This document shows, in pieces, positions 1-8,639 of a stretch of DNA of 64,000 nt (the first letter of the stretch is position 1; each line of letters opens with the position of its first letter). The notes beneath the pieces were generated by a model, which had not been told where the DNA came from, did no database searches, and saw nothing but the letters and a program-made list of their open reading frames with translations. Position numbers and translations under genes: made by a program. Origin of the DNA: Arthrobacter sp. PsM3 (GTDB taxonomy: Bacteria; Actinomycetota; Actinomycetes; Actinomycetales; Micrococcaceae); the NCBI RefSeq assembly GCF_030433895.1, contig NZ_JARUXE010000012.1:1-64000 (forward strand). The letters run 5' to 3'.

Positions 1-1
1 C

Positions 2-1399
2 CGGCCCCCGTACTACCACCCCGGCATGGACTCCCCCGAGATCCAGTACCTCATGAAACGCCGCCGCGCGCTCGGCGGCTTCGTCCCCGAACGCCGCTCC
101 AAGCACTCCGAGGTCAAGCTCCCGGAGGAGAAGGTCTACGAGGTCGCCAACCGCGGCTCCGGCAAGCAGCTGGCAGCCACCACCATGGCGTTCGTCCGGC
201 TGCTCAAGGACCTTATGCGGGACAAGGAATTCGGCCAGCGGATCGTGCCGATCATCCCGGACGAGGCGCGCACCTTCGGCATGGACGCGTTCTTCCCGAC
301 GGCGAAGATCTACAACCCGAACGGCCAGAACTACCTGTCGGTGGACCGCGAGCTCGTCCTGGCCTACAAGGAGTCCATCTCCGGCCAGATCGTGCACGCC
401 GGCATCAACGAGGCCGGGTCGGTGGCGGCGTTCACCGCCGCGGGAACCTCCTACGCCACGCACGGCGAGCCGCTGATCCCGATCTACGTGTTCTACTCGA
501 TGTTCGGCTTCCAGCGCACCGGCGATTCCTTCTGGGCCGCCGCGGACCAGATGACCCGCGGGTTCATCATCGGTGCCACCGCCGGGCGCACCACACTGAC
601 CGGCGAAGGCCTGCAGCACGCCGACGGCCACTCCCCGATTCTGGCCGCCACCAACCCGGCGGTCCTCAGCTATGACCCTGCCTACGGCTACGAGATCGGC
701 GTCATCATGCGCGACGGCCTCAACCGCATGTATGGTCCGGGCCTGGCGGACAACGACCCGTCGCGGAACGTGATGTACTACATCACGGTCTACAACGAGC
801 CGATCTCCCAGCCGGCTGCTCCGGCGGAACTCGACGTCGAGGGCATCATCAAGGGCATCTACCTGCTGGCGCCGGCCAAGATTGACGGCCCGCGCACGCA
901 GATCCTGGCCTCCGGCGTCTCGGTGCCGTGGGCCCTCGAGGCCCAGCGGATCCTCGCCGAGGACTGGGGCGTTTCCGCGGACGTCTGGTCCGTAACGTCC
1001 TGGACCGAACTGCGCCGCGACGCCATGGCGGCCGAGGAAGAAGCCTTCCTCAACCCCGGCCAGCCCGCCCGCGTCCCGTTCGTGGCCCAGCAGCTCGCCG
1101 GCGCCACCGGCCCGATCGTGGCCGTGACCGACTACATGAAGGCCGTCCCGGACCAGATCCGCCAGTTCCTGCCGAACGAGTTCGCCTCGCTCGGCGCGGA
1201 CGGCTTCGGCTTCTCCGACACCCGAGCCGCTGCCCGCCGCTTCTTCAAGAACGACATCCACTCCGTGGTTGTCCGTTCCCTGCAGATGCTGGCCCGCCGC
1301 GGCGAGGTGGATGCCCAGGCTCCGGCCCAGGCAATCGAGAAGTACCGCCTGCACAACGTGAACGCCGGCACCACCGGCAACGCCGGCGGCGACTCCTAG
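2..1399 (+). CDS. aceE: Pyruvate dehydrogenase E1 component, C-terminal part (cut by window edge)
   Basis: The open frame runs in from the left edge: codons before the first ATG (position 26) read RPPYYHPG and continue MDSPEIQYL, a run typical of homodimeric E1, so that ATG is internal. About 465 codons are present, roughly the C-terminal half of a protein usually near 900 residues, holding the transketolase-like pyrimidine-binding and C-terminal domains. The enzyme decarboxylates pyruvate with thiamine diphosphate and acetylates the E2 lipoyl groups, yielding acetyl-CoA. Actinobacteria typically use this AceE type. Its place just upstream of the fatty-acid synthase cluster makes metabolic sense. 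The family call is firm; the N-terminus is not visible. Confidence 0.95.
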   Translation, partial: RPPYYHPGMDSPEIQYLMKRRRALGGFVPERRSKHSEVKLPEEKVYEVANRGSGKQLAATTMAFVRLLKDLMRDKEFGQRIVPIIPDEARTFGMDAFFPTAKIYNPNGQNYLSVDRELVLAYKESISGQIVHAGINEAGSVAAFTAAGTSYATHGEPLIPIYVFYSMFGFQRTGDSFWAAADQMTRGFIIGATAGRTTLTGEGLQHADGHSPILAATNPAVLSYDPAYGYEIGVIMRDGLNRMYGPGLADNDPSRNVMYYITVYNEPISQPAAPAELDVEGIIKGIYLLAPAKIDGPRTQILASGVSVPWALEAQRILAEDWGVSADVWSVTSWTELRRDAMAAEEEAFLNPGQPARVPFVAQQLAGATGPIVAVTDYMKAVPDQIRQFLPNEFASLGADGFGFSDTRAAARRFFKNDIHSVVVRSLQMLARRGEVDAQAPAQAIEKYRLHNVNAGTTGNAGGDS

Positions 1400-1418
1400 G
1401 GTCAGTCCAACAGCGTAC

Positions 1419-1454
1419 GACGGCGGTCCCCACTTGAAGGCGGGGGCCGCCGTC
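1419..1454 (+). terminator. Hairpin terminator after aceE
   Basis: A 13-bp stem (arms 1419-1431 and 1442-1454, one G-U wobble in RNA) with a 10-nt loop lies 20 nt after the aceE stop. The T-run behind it is weak (GGCGTTAAT), as is common in high-GC actinobacteria. Confidence 0.6.
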
Positions 1455-1546
1455 GGCGTTAATCAGCATTCCGACGCCCGTCCGGGAATCCGACGCGGCT
1501 GCGGTGCGCCGCTGTGATCCAGCACTGTGATCCAGCACAAGGTGCC

Positions 1547-1563
1547 TTGTAGCCTTTGCACAA
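1547..1563. promoter_or_regulatory. Candidate FasR operator upstream of fasR
   Basis: TTGTAGCCTTTGCACAA is an imperfect inverted repeat (TTGT...ACAA ends) that matches 13 of 17 positions of the perfect palindrome upstream of fabD at 2849-2865. Its centre is about 45 bp before the proposed fasR transcription start. Autoregulation by FasR is an inference from the shared motif. Confidence 0.45.
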
Positions 1564-1587
1564 ATGGAGCTTGGGCGGGCCGCACCG

Positions 1588-1593
1588 TATGCT
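1588..1593 (+). promoter_or_regulatory. Candidate -10 box of a leaderless fasR transcript
   Basis: TATGCT lies seven bases before the ATG at 1600, so transcription would begin at or next to the A of the start codon. No Shine-Dalgarno sequence precedes that ATG, which fits a leaderless mRNA. There is no good -35 box. Confidence 0.3.
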
Positions 1594-1599
1594 CGATGC

Positions 1600-2844
1600 A
1601 TGGCCGAGCCGATCACCACTCCCGCAAAACGCAAGCCCGCCTCGAGGGCGATGTCCCCGGAGAAGGTCGAGACGCTCAAGAAGCTCCGGGGAAGCGTCGG
1701 GCAGCTCTCCACGACGACGCTGCGCCAGTTGGAGAAGTCCCTGCCGTGGTACAGCCGGCTGAACTCGGACGAACGCTCCGCCCTGGGCATGGTGGCCCAG
1801 AACGGCATCGCCGCCTTCGTCACCTGGTACGAGCGCCCCAGCTCGCCGTCGTGGATCCTGTCCGACGTCTTCGGCACCGCGCCTACCGAACTCACCCGCT
1901 CCATCAGCCTGCAAAAGGCCCTCCAGCTGATCCGGATCGTCGTTGAGGTGGTCGAGGACCAGGTCCCCGTGATCGCCCCCGAAGCGGACCAGGGCGCGCT
2001 GCGCGAGGCTGTGCTGCGGTACTCCCGGGAGGTGGCCTTCGCCGCCGCCGACGTCTACGCCCGCGCCGCCGAAACCCGCGGATCGTGGGACACCCGGCTC
2101 GAAGCCCTCATCGTGGATGCGATCCTGCGTGGCGAAAACACCGATGCCCTGCGGTCCCGGATTGCCGCCCTGGGCTGGAAGGCACAGGAGCGTTTCACCG
2201 TCATGGTGGGCAATTCCCCGTCCGAACCGAACGCCAGCTACGTCAGCGAACTGCGCCGCACCGCGGGGCGCTTCGCCGAGGACGCCCTCGTCGGAATCCA
2301 GGGCGACCGGCTCATCCTCATCCTCGGCGGCCTCCACGACCGCGAGACCGCCTACCTGAAACTCGCCGAACTCTTCGCCCCGGGGCCGGTCGTCTACGGC
2401 GCCGAAGCGGCTTCCCTGCTGGAGGCCAGCGGATCCGCCCAGTCCGCCTTTGCCGGGCTGACTGCTGCCCGCGCCTGGCCCGCCGCGCCGCGTCCGGTAG
2501 CTGCCGATGACCTCCTGCCCGAGCGCGTGATCTCCGGCGACGACGCCGCCCGGCGTTCCCTCGTCAAAAATATTTACCGGCCCCTGCTCGCGGCCTCCAA
2601 CGGGCTGGTGGAGACCCTGGGCACCTACCTCGAGCTCGGCCATTCCCTCGAAGCCACAGCCCGTGAACTCTTCGTCCACGCCAACACCGTGCGCTACCGG
2701 CTCAAGCGCGTCTGCGACGTCACGGGCTGGGATCCGCTGTTGCCGCGGGAGGCCTTTGTGCTCCAGACCGCCCTCGTCGTGGGCCGGCTCGCGACCCCGC
2801 CGAAGCCCGCCACCGAACGGCAGCCGTCGCGTAATAACCCCTGA
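1600..2844 (+). CDS. fasR: PucR-family transcriptional regulator of fatty-acid synthesis (FasR-like)
   Basis: This 414-residue protein has a GGDEF-like central region and a C-terminal PucR-type helix-turn-helix (SLEATARELFVHANTVRYRL, about residues 360-380). In Streptomyces a PucR-type protein encoded directly before fabD-fabH-acpP-fabF activates that operon; the order here is the same, which is the main reason for the name. I chose ATG 1600 over ATG 1564 because the upstream ATG lies directly beside the candidate operator and a -10-like box separates the two. It acts in the cytoplasm on DNA; an acyl-CoA ligand is possible but not visible from sequence. Other PucR functions are less likely given the neighbours. 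Confidence 0.82.
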   Translation: MAEPITTPAKRKPASRAMSPEKVETLKKLRGSVGQLSTTTLRQLEKSLPWYSRLNSDERSALGMVAQNGIAAFVTWYERPSSPSWILSDVFGTAPTELTRSISLQKALQLIRIVVEVVEDQVPVIAPEADQGALREAVLRYSREVAFAAADVYARAAETRGSWDTRLEALIVDAILRGENTDALRSRIAALGWKAQERFTVMVGNSPSEPNASYVSELRRTAGRFAEDALVGIQGDRLILILGGLHDRETAYLKLAELFAPGPVVYGAEAASLLEASGSAQSAFAGLTAARAWPAAPRPVAADDLLPERVISGDDAARRSLVKNIYRPLLAASNGLVETLGTYLELGHSLEATARELFVHANTVRYRLKRVCDVTGWDPLLPREAFVLQTALVVGRLATPPKPATERQPSRNNP

Positions 2845-2848
2845 GCAG

Positions 2849-2865
2849 TTGTAGACTTCCTACAA
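2849..2865. promoter_or_regulatory. Candidate FasR operator upstream of fabD
   Basis: TTGTAGACTTCCTACAA is a perfect inverted repeat (TTGTAG-N5-CTACAA) a few bases after the fasR stop. Its centre lies about 54 bp before the predicted fabD transcription start, a usual place for an activator. A related copy precedes fasR at 1547-1563. Confidence 0.5.
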
Positions 2866-2882
2866 AGTGACCCTGTGAGCTT

Positions 2883-2904
2883 GGTGCATGAATGCACCGA
2901 TAAT
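2883..2904 (+). promoter_or_regulatory. fabD promoter region with a second palindrome
   Basis: GGTGCATGAATGCACC (2883-2898) is a perfect 7-bp inverted repeat with a 2-nt centre. It is followed at once by GATAAT (2899-2904), a good -10 hexamer. No -35 box stands at the right distance, which suits an activated promoter. The palindrome sits in the -10/-35 spacer, a typical repressor position, but nothing identifies its protein. Confidence 0.4.
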
Positions 2905-2931
2905 CACGCCGTAGTTTGGAAAGCTGGATAC

Positions 2932-3861
2932 GTGCTTGCAATCGTCTGCCCTGGACAGGGCTCCCAGACCCCCGGCTTTCTCGCCCCCTGGCTGGAACTG
3001 CCCCCCGTCGCAGGCCACTTGGCCGCCCTGAGCGAAATCGCAGGTATCGACCTCACCGCCCACGGCACCACCTCGGATGAAGAGACGATCAAGGACACCG
3101 CCGTGGCGCAGCCCCTGATCGTCGCCGCCGGGCTGGTGGCCGCGCAGTCCCTGTTCGACGTCGAACTCGCCACCTTGCCGGTCATCCTTGCCGGCCACTC
3201 CGTCGGCGAAATCACGGCCTCCGCCCTCGCCGGCGTGCTGACGGAAACCGAAGCCATGACCTTCGTCCGGGAACGCGCCAACGGCATGGCGGCCGCCGCG
3301 GCGGCCACGCCCACCGGCATGAGCGCCGTGGTGGGCGGCGACCCCGCCGAGGTGCTCGCCGCGATCGAGGCCTGCGGTGCCACGGCGGCCAACGTCAACG
3401 GCGCGGGCCAGACCGTCGCCGCCGGAACCCTGGACCAGCTCAAGGCCCTCGCGGAAAACCCCCCGGCCAAGGCCCGGGTCATTCCGCTGAAAGTTGCCGG
3501 CGCGTTCCACACCTCGCACATGTCCCCCGCCGTCGCGGCGCTGCAGGCCCTCCGGCCCAAGCTGCACCCGCGGAACCCGCAGGTCCCCCTGCTGTCCAAC
3601 TTCGACGGCGCGCAGGTCACCGATGGTGACGCCGCCGTGGAGAGCCTGATTGCCCAGGTGTCCCGCCCGGTCCGCTGGGACCGCTGCATGGAAACGCTCG
3701 TGAAGCGGGGCGTGACCGGCGTCATTGAACTGGCCCCCGCCGGAACGCTGGCCGGCCTCGCCAAGCGCGGCATGCCGGGCGTGAAGACCGTCACCGTCAA
3801 GACCCCGGACGACCTGTCCGCCGCCCTGGCCCTATTCGCAGAACTGGAAGGACAGGCATGA
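2932..3861 (+). CDS. fabD: Malonyl-CoA:ACP transacylase
   Basis: FabD moves malonyl from CoA to acyl carrier protein, supplying the extender for fatty-acid synthesis. The 309-residue product begins MLAIVCPGQGSQ, the family's N-terminal signature, and has the nucleophile Ser90 in GHSVGE and the partner His193 in GAFHTSH. I chose GTG 2932 because it puts the signature at the N-terminus and has a GGAAAG ribosome site; earlier in-frame codons run through the promoter. It is the first gene of the fab cluster and its stop overlaps the fabH start by 4 nt (ATGA), so the two are translationally coupled. Confidence 0.95.
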   Translation: MLAIVCPGQGSQTPGFLAPWLELPPVAGHLAALSEIAGIDLTAHGTTSDEETIKDTAVAQPLIVAAGLVAAQSLFDVELATLPVILAGHSVGEITASALAGVLTETEAMTFVRERANGMAAAAAATPTGMSAVVGGDPAEVLAAIEACGATAANVNGAGQTVAAGTLDQLKALAENPPAKARVIPLKVAGAFHTSHMSPAVAALQALRPKLHPRNPQVPLLSNFDGAQVTDGDAAVESLIAQVSRPVRWDRCMETLVKRGVTGVIELAPAGTLAGLAKRGMPGVKTVTVKTPDDLSAALALFAELEGQA

Positions 3862-4919
3862 GCGTTCCCACTTTGAAGCAGGCACCCCTGCACGAGAACA
3901 CCCGCGTTATGGGAGTCGGTGCGTACCGGCCGGACGTGATCGTCACCAACGATGACGTCTGCCAGTGGATCGATTCCTCCGACGAGTGGATCCGCCAGCG
4001 CACCGGCATCATCACCCGGCACCGCGCCCCCGCCGACATCAGCGTCATCGACATGGCCGAAGGCGCTGCCCGCGAGGCCTTGCAAAAGGCCGGCATCGAG
4101 GCGTCCCAGCTCGGCGCCGTCATCGTCTCCACCGTGACGCACCCCTACGCGACCCCGTCCGCGGCGGCGAGCCTCGCCGACCGCCTCGGCGCGACACCGG
4201 CCCCGGCCTTTGACATCTCCGCCGCGTGCGCCGGGTACTGCTACGGCATCGCCCAGGCCGACGCGCTGGTCCGCTCCGGCGCTGCCAACTACGTCCTGGT
4301 GGTCGGCGCGGAAAAGCTCTCCGACGTCATCGACAACACCGAGCGCACCATCTCCTTCCTGCTCGGCGATGGCGCGGGCGCCGTTGTGATCGGTCCCTCC
4401 GACACGCCCGGCATCGGCCCGTCGGTGTGGGGCTCGGATGGCAGCAAGTGGGATGCGATCGGCATGACCCACTCCATGCTGGACCTCCGCGAGCTCGCCA
4501 CCGCCGGCAGGCAGGGAGGCGCACTGAGCGCCGAAGAAGCTGCCGTCACCGACGCGGCCGTCTGGCCCACGCTCCGCCAGGACGGCCAGACGGTCTTCCG
4601 CTGGGCCGTCTGGGAAATGGCCAAGGTGGCCCAGCAGGCACTGGACGTCGCCGGCATCACTGCCGAGGACCTCGCAGCCTTCATCCCTCACCAGGCGAAC
4701 ATGCGGATCATCGACGAGATGGCCAAGAAACTCAAGCTGCCGGAGCACGTCATCATCGCGCGGGACATCGCCGACGCCGGCAACACCTCCGCCGCCTCCA
4801 TCCCCCTCGCCACCCACCGCCTGCTGCAGGAAAACCCGCAGCTCAGCGGCGGGCTTGCACTGCAGATCGGCTTCGGCGCCGGACTGGTTTTCGGTGCCCA
4901 AGTGATCGTGCTTCCGTAG
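3858..4919 (+). CDS. fabH: Beta-ketoacyl-ACP synthase III
   Basis: FabH starts fatty-acid chains by condensing an acyl-CoA primer with malonyl-ACP; in organisms with branched membrane lipids such as Arthrobacter it usually accepts branched primers. The 353-residue protein carries the full triad: Cys124 in AACAGYCYG, His278 in PHQAN and Asn309 in AGNTSAAS. The start overlaps the fabD stop by 4 nt. A perfect hairpin separates it from acpP. It differs from OleA at 35815, the other thiolase-fold enzyme of the window, which lacks HQAN. Primer preference cannot be read from sequence. Confidence 0.95.
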   Translation: MSVPTLKQAPLHENTRVMGVGAYRPDVIVTNDDVCQWIDSSDEWIRQRTGIITRHRAPADISVIDMAEGAAREALQKAGIEASQLGAVIVSTVTHPYATPSAAASLADRLGATPAPAFDISAACAGYCYGIAQADALVRSGAANYVLVVGAEKLSDVIDNTERTISFLLGDGAGAVVIGPSDTPGIGPSVWGSDGSKWDAIGMTHSMLDLRELATAGRQGGALSAEEAAVTDAAVWPTLRQDGQTVFRWAVWEMAKVAQQALDVAGITAEDLAAFIPHQANMRIIDEMAKKLKLPEHVIIARDIADAGNTSAASIPLATHRLLQENPQLSGGLALQIGFGAGLVFGAQVIVLP

Positions 4920-4994
4920 GCGTCCTTGTTTCCCCCCGCGTTCCCCCAGCCCTAAATCCCACCGCAAGCCGAACCCTCGGTTTGAATCATTTCC

Positions 4995-5028
4995 GTCCCG
5001 GGCTGCCAGCACACCGGCAGCCCGGGAC
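4995..5028 (+). other. Perfect 13-bp hairpin in the acpP 5' region
   Basis: Arms 4995-5007 and 5016-5028 pair without mismatch around an 8-nt loop, ending 22 nt before the acpP ATG. No T-run follows; an AAAAGGAG ribosome site does. This could be a processing or stabilising structure for the acpP message, or a weak terminator after fabH. Confidence 0.55.
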
Positions 5029-5050
5029 AACAACAGAAAAGGAGCCATCA

Positions 5051-5296
5051 ATGGCGAGCAACGAAGAGATCCTGGCCGGCCTGGCTGAAATCGTCAACGA
5101 AGAGACCGGCCTGGCCACCGAGGCCGTCGAACTGGACAAGTCCTTCACCGAGGACCTGGACATCGACTCCATCTCCATGATGACCATCGTCGTCAACGCC
5201 GAAGAGAAGTTCGGCGTGCGCATCCCGGACGAAGAGGTCAAGAACCTCAAGACCGTCGGCGACGCCGTCAGCTTCATCGCGAACGCACAGGCCTAA
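5051..5296 (+). CDS. acpP: Acyl carrier protein
   Basis: This 81-residue acidic protein carries the growing acyl chain on a phosphopantetheine arm attached to Ser40 in DLDIDSISMM, the usual DS(I/L) modification site. Length and helix pattern match a free-standing fatty-acid ACP. The start has a strong AAAAGGAG ribosome site. It lies between FabH and FabF, its direct partners. It is isolated on both sides by strong hairpins (4995-5028 and 5310-5349), so its transcript level may be set separately from its neighbours, fitting the high ACP levels cells need; that last point is inference. Confidence 0.95.
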   Translation: MASNEEILAGLAEIVNEETGLATEAVELDKSFTEDLDIDSISMMTIVVNAEEKFGVRIPDEEVKNLKTVGDAVSFIANAQA

Positions 5297-5309
5297 TTCA
5301 GGCCCCGGC

Positions 5310-5349
5310 CGGTCCGGGGGTGCAGCTGCACCACCGGACCGCGCCTTTT
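5310..5349 (+). terminator. Intrinsic terminator or attenuator between acpP and fabF
   Basis: CGGTCCGG-G-GGTGCA (5310-5324) pairs with TGCACC-A-CCGGACCG (5327-5341) with a single mismatch. TTTT follows at 5346-5349. It probably stops much of the transcription before fabF. Confidence 0.7.
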
Positions 5350-5449
5350 CAGCACCATCCACAGCACCACCCCAGAGTTTTTCAAACGCGGGCCCCGGCA
5401 ACCTCTCCAGGTGCCGGATATGGCTGGCGCACCGACAGAGAGTGATCCC

Positions 5450-6685
5450 ATGGCACGCAAAGTAGTCATTACCGGTCTGGGTGCCACCACACCCATTGGC
5501 GGCGATGTCCCCACGATGTGGAAGAACGCGCTCAAGGGCGTCTCCGGCGCGCACACGCTTGAAGATGACTGGGTGGCCAAGTACGAACTGCCCGTCCACT
5601 TTGCCGCACGCGCGACCACCCCCGCGACTGAGGTCCTGAGCCGGGTTGAGGCCAAGCGCATGGACCCCTCCACCCAGTTCGCCGTCGTCGCCTCCCGCGA
5701 AGCCTGGGCCGACTCCGGCATCACGGAGGTCGACCACGACCGCCTGGCCGTGGCCTTCGCCACCGGCATCGGCGGGGTCTGGACCCTCCTTGACGCCTGG
5801 GACACCCTGCGCGAAAAGGGCCCCCGCCGCGTCCTGCCGATGACCGTGCCCATGCTGATGCCCAACGGCCCGGCAGCAGCCGTCAGCCTTGACCTCGGCG
5901 CCCGCGCCGGCGCCCACACCCCCGTCTCCGCCTGCGCGTCCGGCACCGAAGCCGTGCACATGGGCCTGGACCTGATCCGCTCCGGCAAGGCCGACGTCGT
6001 CGTCTGCGGCGGCGCCGAAGCTGCCATCCACCCGATGCCGATCGCAGCGTTCGCCTCCATGCAGGCGCTCTCGCGCCGCAACGATGATCCCGAGCATGCC
6101 TCCCGCCCCTATGACCTCGACCGCGACGGCTTCGTCATGGGTGAAGGCGCCGGCGCCCTGGTGCTGGAGGCCGAGGAACACGCCCTGGCCCGCGGCGCCC
6201 GGATCTACGCCGAACTGGCCGGCACCTCGGTCACCGCCGACGCGTACCACATCACGGCCCCGGACCCCCAGGGCCTCGGCGCCACCCGGGCGTTGAAGGC
6301 CGCCATGTTCGACGGCCGGATCCAGCCTGAGGACGTGGTGCACGTCAACGCGCACGCCACCTCCACCCCGGTCGGCGACAAGCCCGAGTACGCGGCCCTC
6401 AAGGCCGCCTTGGGCAAGCAGCTGGACAGCGTCGCCGTCTCCGCCACCAAGTCGCAGATGGGGCACCTGCTGGGCGCTTCGGGTGCGGTGGAAGCCGTGC
6501 TGACCGTCATGGCCATCTACGACCGCAAGGCCCCGGTGACCATCAACCTCGAACACCAGGATCCGGAGATCCCGCTCGACGTCGTCACCACCGCCCGCGA
6601 CCTGCCTTCGGGCAGCATCGCGGCGCTGAGCAACTCCTTCGGCTTCGGCGGCCACAACGCCGTGATCGCGGTGCGGAGCATCTAG
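5450..6685 (+). CDS. fabF: Beta-ketoacyl-ACP synthase II
   Basis: FabF elongates acyl-ACP with malonyl-ACP. The 411-residue protein has the condensing-enzyme triad Cys162 (VSACASGTEA), His302 (VNAHATSTP) and His339 (KSQMGHLLGASG, with Lys334). I chose ATG 5450 (MARKVVITGLG) because the protein then begins at the conserved first strand; two upstream in-frame ATGs at 5411 and 5420 give an unconserved tail. A terminator-like hairpin lies between acpP and this gene, so fabF may depend on read-through or a promoter of its own. It closes the cluster, with a bidirectional hairpin behind it. Confidence 0.95.
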   Translation: MARKVVITGLGATTPIGGDVPTMWKNALKGVSGAHTLEDDWVAKYELPVHFAARATTPATEVLSRVEAKRMDPSTQFAVVASREAWADSGITEVDHDRLAVAFATGIGGVWTLLDAWDTLREKGPRRVLPMTVPMLMPNGPAAAVSLDLGARAGAHTPVSACASGTEAVHMGLDLIRSGKADVVVCGGAEAAIHPMPIAAFASMQALSRRNDDPEHASRPYDLDRDGFVMGEGAGALVLEAEEHALARGARIYAELAGTSVTADAYHITAPDPQGLGATRALKAAMFDGRIQPEDVVHVNAHATSTPVGDKPEYAALKAALGKQLDSVAVSATKSQMGHLLGASGAVEAVLTVMAIYDRKAPVTINLEHQDPEIPLDVVTTARDLPSGSIAALSNSFGFGGHNAVIAVRSI

Positions 6686-6710
6686 CGCCGGATCCGGCGC
6701 TGCACGCCAG

Positions 6711-6747
6711 GATGGCGGCAATGTTCCTCGGGAACATTGCCGCCATC
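6711..6747. terminator. Bidirectional hairpin terminator between fabF and the DUF3145 gene
   Basis: A perfect 17-bp stem (6711-6727 with 6731-6747) closes a 3-nt TCG loop between two converging genes. There is no long T-run on either side. Confidence 0.75.
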
Positions 6748-6799
6748 TGTCGTCTGGGGCTGCTATGGGCGGGTTGCGGTGTCCCGGCTGTGGTGGGAG

Positions 6800-7303
6800 C
6801 TAGCCGACCTGGTGGAGCCAGCGCACCGGGGCGCCTTCGGCGGCGTGCCGGAAGGGCTCGAGTTCCTCGTCCCAGGCTTCTCCAAGGGCAAGGGAGAGCT
6901 CATGGTAGACCGCGGAGGGGTCGCCGGCGCCGGATTCGTAGGCGTAGCGGATGCGGTCTTCGGAGACCATGATGTTGCCGTGCACATCCGTGGCGGCGTG
7001 GAAAATGCCAAGCTCGGGCGTGTGCGACCAGCGGCCGCCATCAACACCCTGGCTGGGCTCTTCAGTCACTTCGTAGCGCAGGTGCGCCCAGCCTCGGAGG
7101 GCGGACGCCAGCTGGGCCCCCGTGCCCGGGTTTCCGGTCCACGACAGCTCGGCCCGGAACATTCCGGGCGCTGCTGGCTGAGCAGTCCACTCAAGATCCG
7201 TCCGCTTGTCCACAACAGAACCTATGGCCCACTCAACGTGGGGGCACAGGGCAGTTGGGGCCGAGTGAACGAACAACACACCGCGGGTCAGTGCAACAGA
7301 CAT
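6800..7303 (-). CDS. DUF3145 domain protein
   Basis: This is a 167-residue actinobacterial protein of unknown function, recognised from MSVALTRGVLFVHSA at the start and the tryptophan-rich body. It converges on fabF, its usual neighbour in actinobacteria. The start is settled by GGAGG at 7313-7309 (complement), 5 nt before the ATG at 7303; an upstream ATG at 7315 overlaps that ribosome site and is unlikely. No signal peptide, membrane segment or catalytic motif is visible. A role tied to fatty-acid metabolism would be guesswork from position. Confidence 0.8.
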   Translation of the reverse strand: MSVALTRGVLFVHSAPTALCPHVEWAIGSVVDKRTDLEWTAQPAAPGMFRAELSWTGNPGTGAQLASALRGWAHLRYEVTEEPSQGVDGGRWSHTPELGIFHAATDVHGNIMVSEDRIRYAYESGAGDPSAVYHELSLALGEAWDEELEPFRHAAEGAPVRWLHQVG

Positions 7304-7600
7304 TCCATCCTCCATAGCTGTAGGTACGTCTTCCCCAACGACCTCTGCCTGGATGTCTGTCTGTTGCGCGGGTCCGTAGTGAGCGGTGGTCCTTGCCAGA
7401 CTATTAAGTTACTGCCCGGTTTCCCCGTGGGACCTGATGCCAAAGGGCTTCAAGCGACACTTGATAGTTGCCGGACGTGAGTCTCATTCTGCCGTACCCC
7501 CTCTAATTACGCCAGTGCAATTCGGCGCGTCCTTCCCGGCGCGCCGCACGGCGTCACGAATGGACCCTGCCGGGGTCCTTGGTTGCCCGACGCTCCGGGT

Positions 7601-8527
7601 TCAGGCCCTTGGATGGGCCTGCTGGTAGCTTTGCCGGAGCCTCTCGACGGAGACGTGCGTGTAGATCTGGGTGGTGGCCAGGCTGCTGTGGCCCAGGATT
7701 TCCTGCACCGCGCGGAGGTCTGCCCCGCCGTCGAGCAGGTGCGTGGCGGCGGTGTGCCGCAGGGCATGCGGCCCGGTCGCAGCCGTGTCCCCCAGGGCTG
7801 CCAGCAAGTCGTGGACGACAGCGCGAACCTGCCGCTGGTCCACCCGCCTGCCGCGCGCGCCCAGGAAGAGCGCCGGGCCGGAGGTGTCCGTGGCGAGGGA
7901 GGGCCGGCCCCGGCGCAGCCAGTCGTCGACGGCGAGCGCGGCAGGCAGTCCGTAGGGAACGGTGCGTTCCTTGTTGCCCTTGCCAAGCACCCGCAAGGTC
8001 CTGCGGTCGGGATCGAGATCGTCCACGTCGAGGCCTGCCAGCTCTCCGACCCGGATGCCGGTGGCGTACAGCAGTTCAACCATGGCCCGGTCCCGCAGAG
8101 GCATGGTTCCGCCCGCGGCGGCAGCAGACTCCGCATCTTCCACGAGCCGAAGGACCTGCTGCTGGTGCAGCACTCCGGGCAGGGACTTTTCCCGCTTTGG
8201 TGCCTTCAGCCGCAGGGCGGGGTCCGCCTGGATGAGTTCCTCACGGACGGCCCAGGCGGTGAAGGACCTGGCGGTGGCGGAGCGCCTGGCCAGGGTGGCG
8301 CGGGACATCCCCCCTTCACTCTGCGATCCGAGCCAGCGCCGCAGGGTGCCGAGCTCCAGCCCGGGGAGGTCCTCAACTCCTTCGGAGGCCGCATGCTCCA
8401 GGAGGCTGCGGACGTCGGAGAGGTAAGCGCGCACCGTGTGGGCCGAGCGTCCCCGCTCCGCCTCCAGGTAGCGGCCGAAGCCCTCGGCTGCGGTGGACAG
8501 GCCGGCTGGGATCTGTTGGGTGGGCAC
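7601..8527 (-). CDS. xerC: Tyrosine recombinase XerC
   Basis: This 308-residue site-specific recombinase has an N-terminal SAM-like core-binding domain (about residues 10-100) and a catalytic domain with every conserved residue: Arg159 (TGIRVGE), Lys183 (GKGNKER), His254 and Arg257 (HALRHTA), His280 (LGHSS) and the nucleophile Tyr289 (TQIYTHVS). With XerD it resolves chromosome dimers at dif during division. Placement after dprA and length near 300 favour the chromosomal XerC over a phage or integron integrase. The start is GTG. It is the last gene of the housekeeping run read leftward from rpsP; 297 bp of mostly non-coding DNA separate it from the DUF3145 start. Confidence 0.88.
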   Translation of the reverse strand: MPTQQIPAGLSTAAEGFGRYLEAERGRSAHTVRAYLSDVRSLLEHAASEGVEDLPGLELGTLRRWLGSQSEGGMSRATLARRSATARSFTAWAVREELIQADPALRLKAPKREKSLPGVLHQQQVLRLVEDAESAAAAGGTMPLRDRAMVELLYATGIRVGELAGLDVDDLDPDRRTLRVLGKGNKERTVPYGLPAALAVDDWLRRGRPSLATDTSGPALFLGARGRRVDQRQVRAVVHDLLAALGDTAATGPHALRHTAATHLLDGGADLRAVQEILGHSSLATTQIYTHVSVERLRQSYQQAHPRA

Positions 8528-8639
8528 TCCCCCACTCTCGCAGGATTCACCCGGTGGTCAAGGATCCCGGCGGCGAGCCGCTGGTCTGCACGGTCCCTGC
8601 GGACGCGCCCCCGTCGCGCGTCGGGAACCCGGCCGCTAC

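Noticed and set aside
1564..1599. Upstream ATG for fasR
   Set aside because: It adjoins the palindrome at 1547-1563 and lies before a -10-like box; the 12 extra residues have no support.
2904..5051. Long - strand reading frame of 715 codons antisense to fabD and fabH
   Set aside because: High GC gives open shadow frames; the + strand carries FabD and FabH with all catalytic motifs, while the antisense translation has no family features.
7562..7578. GGACCC-N5-GGGTCC stem as xerC terminator
   Set aside because: Only 6 bp with no T-run; too weak to call.
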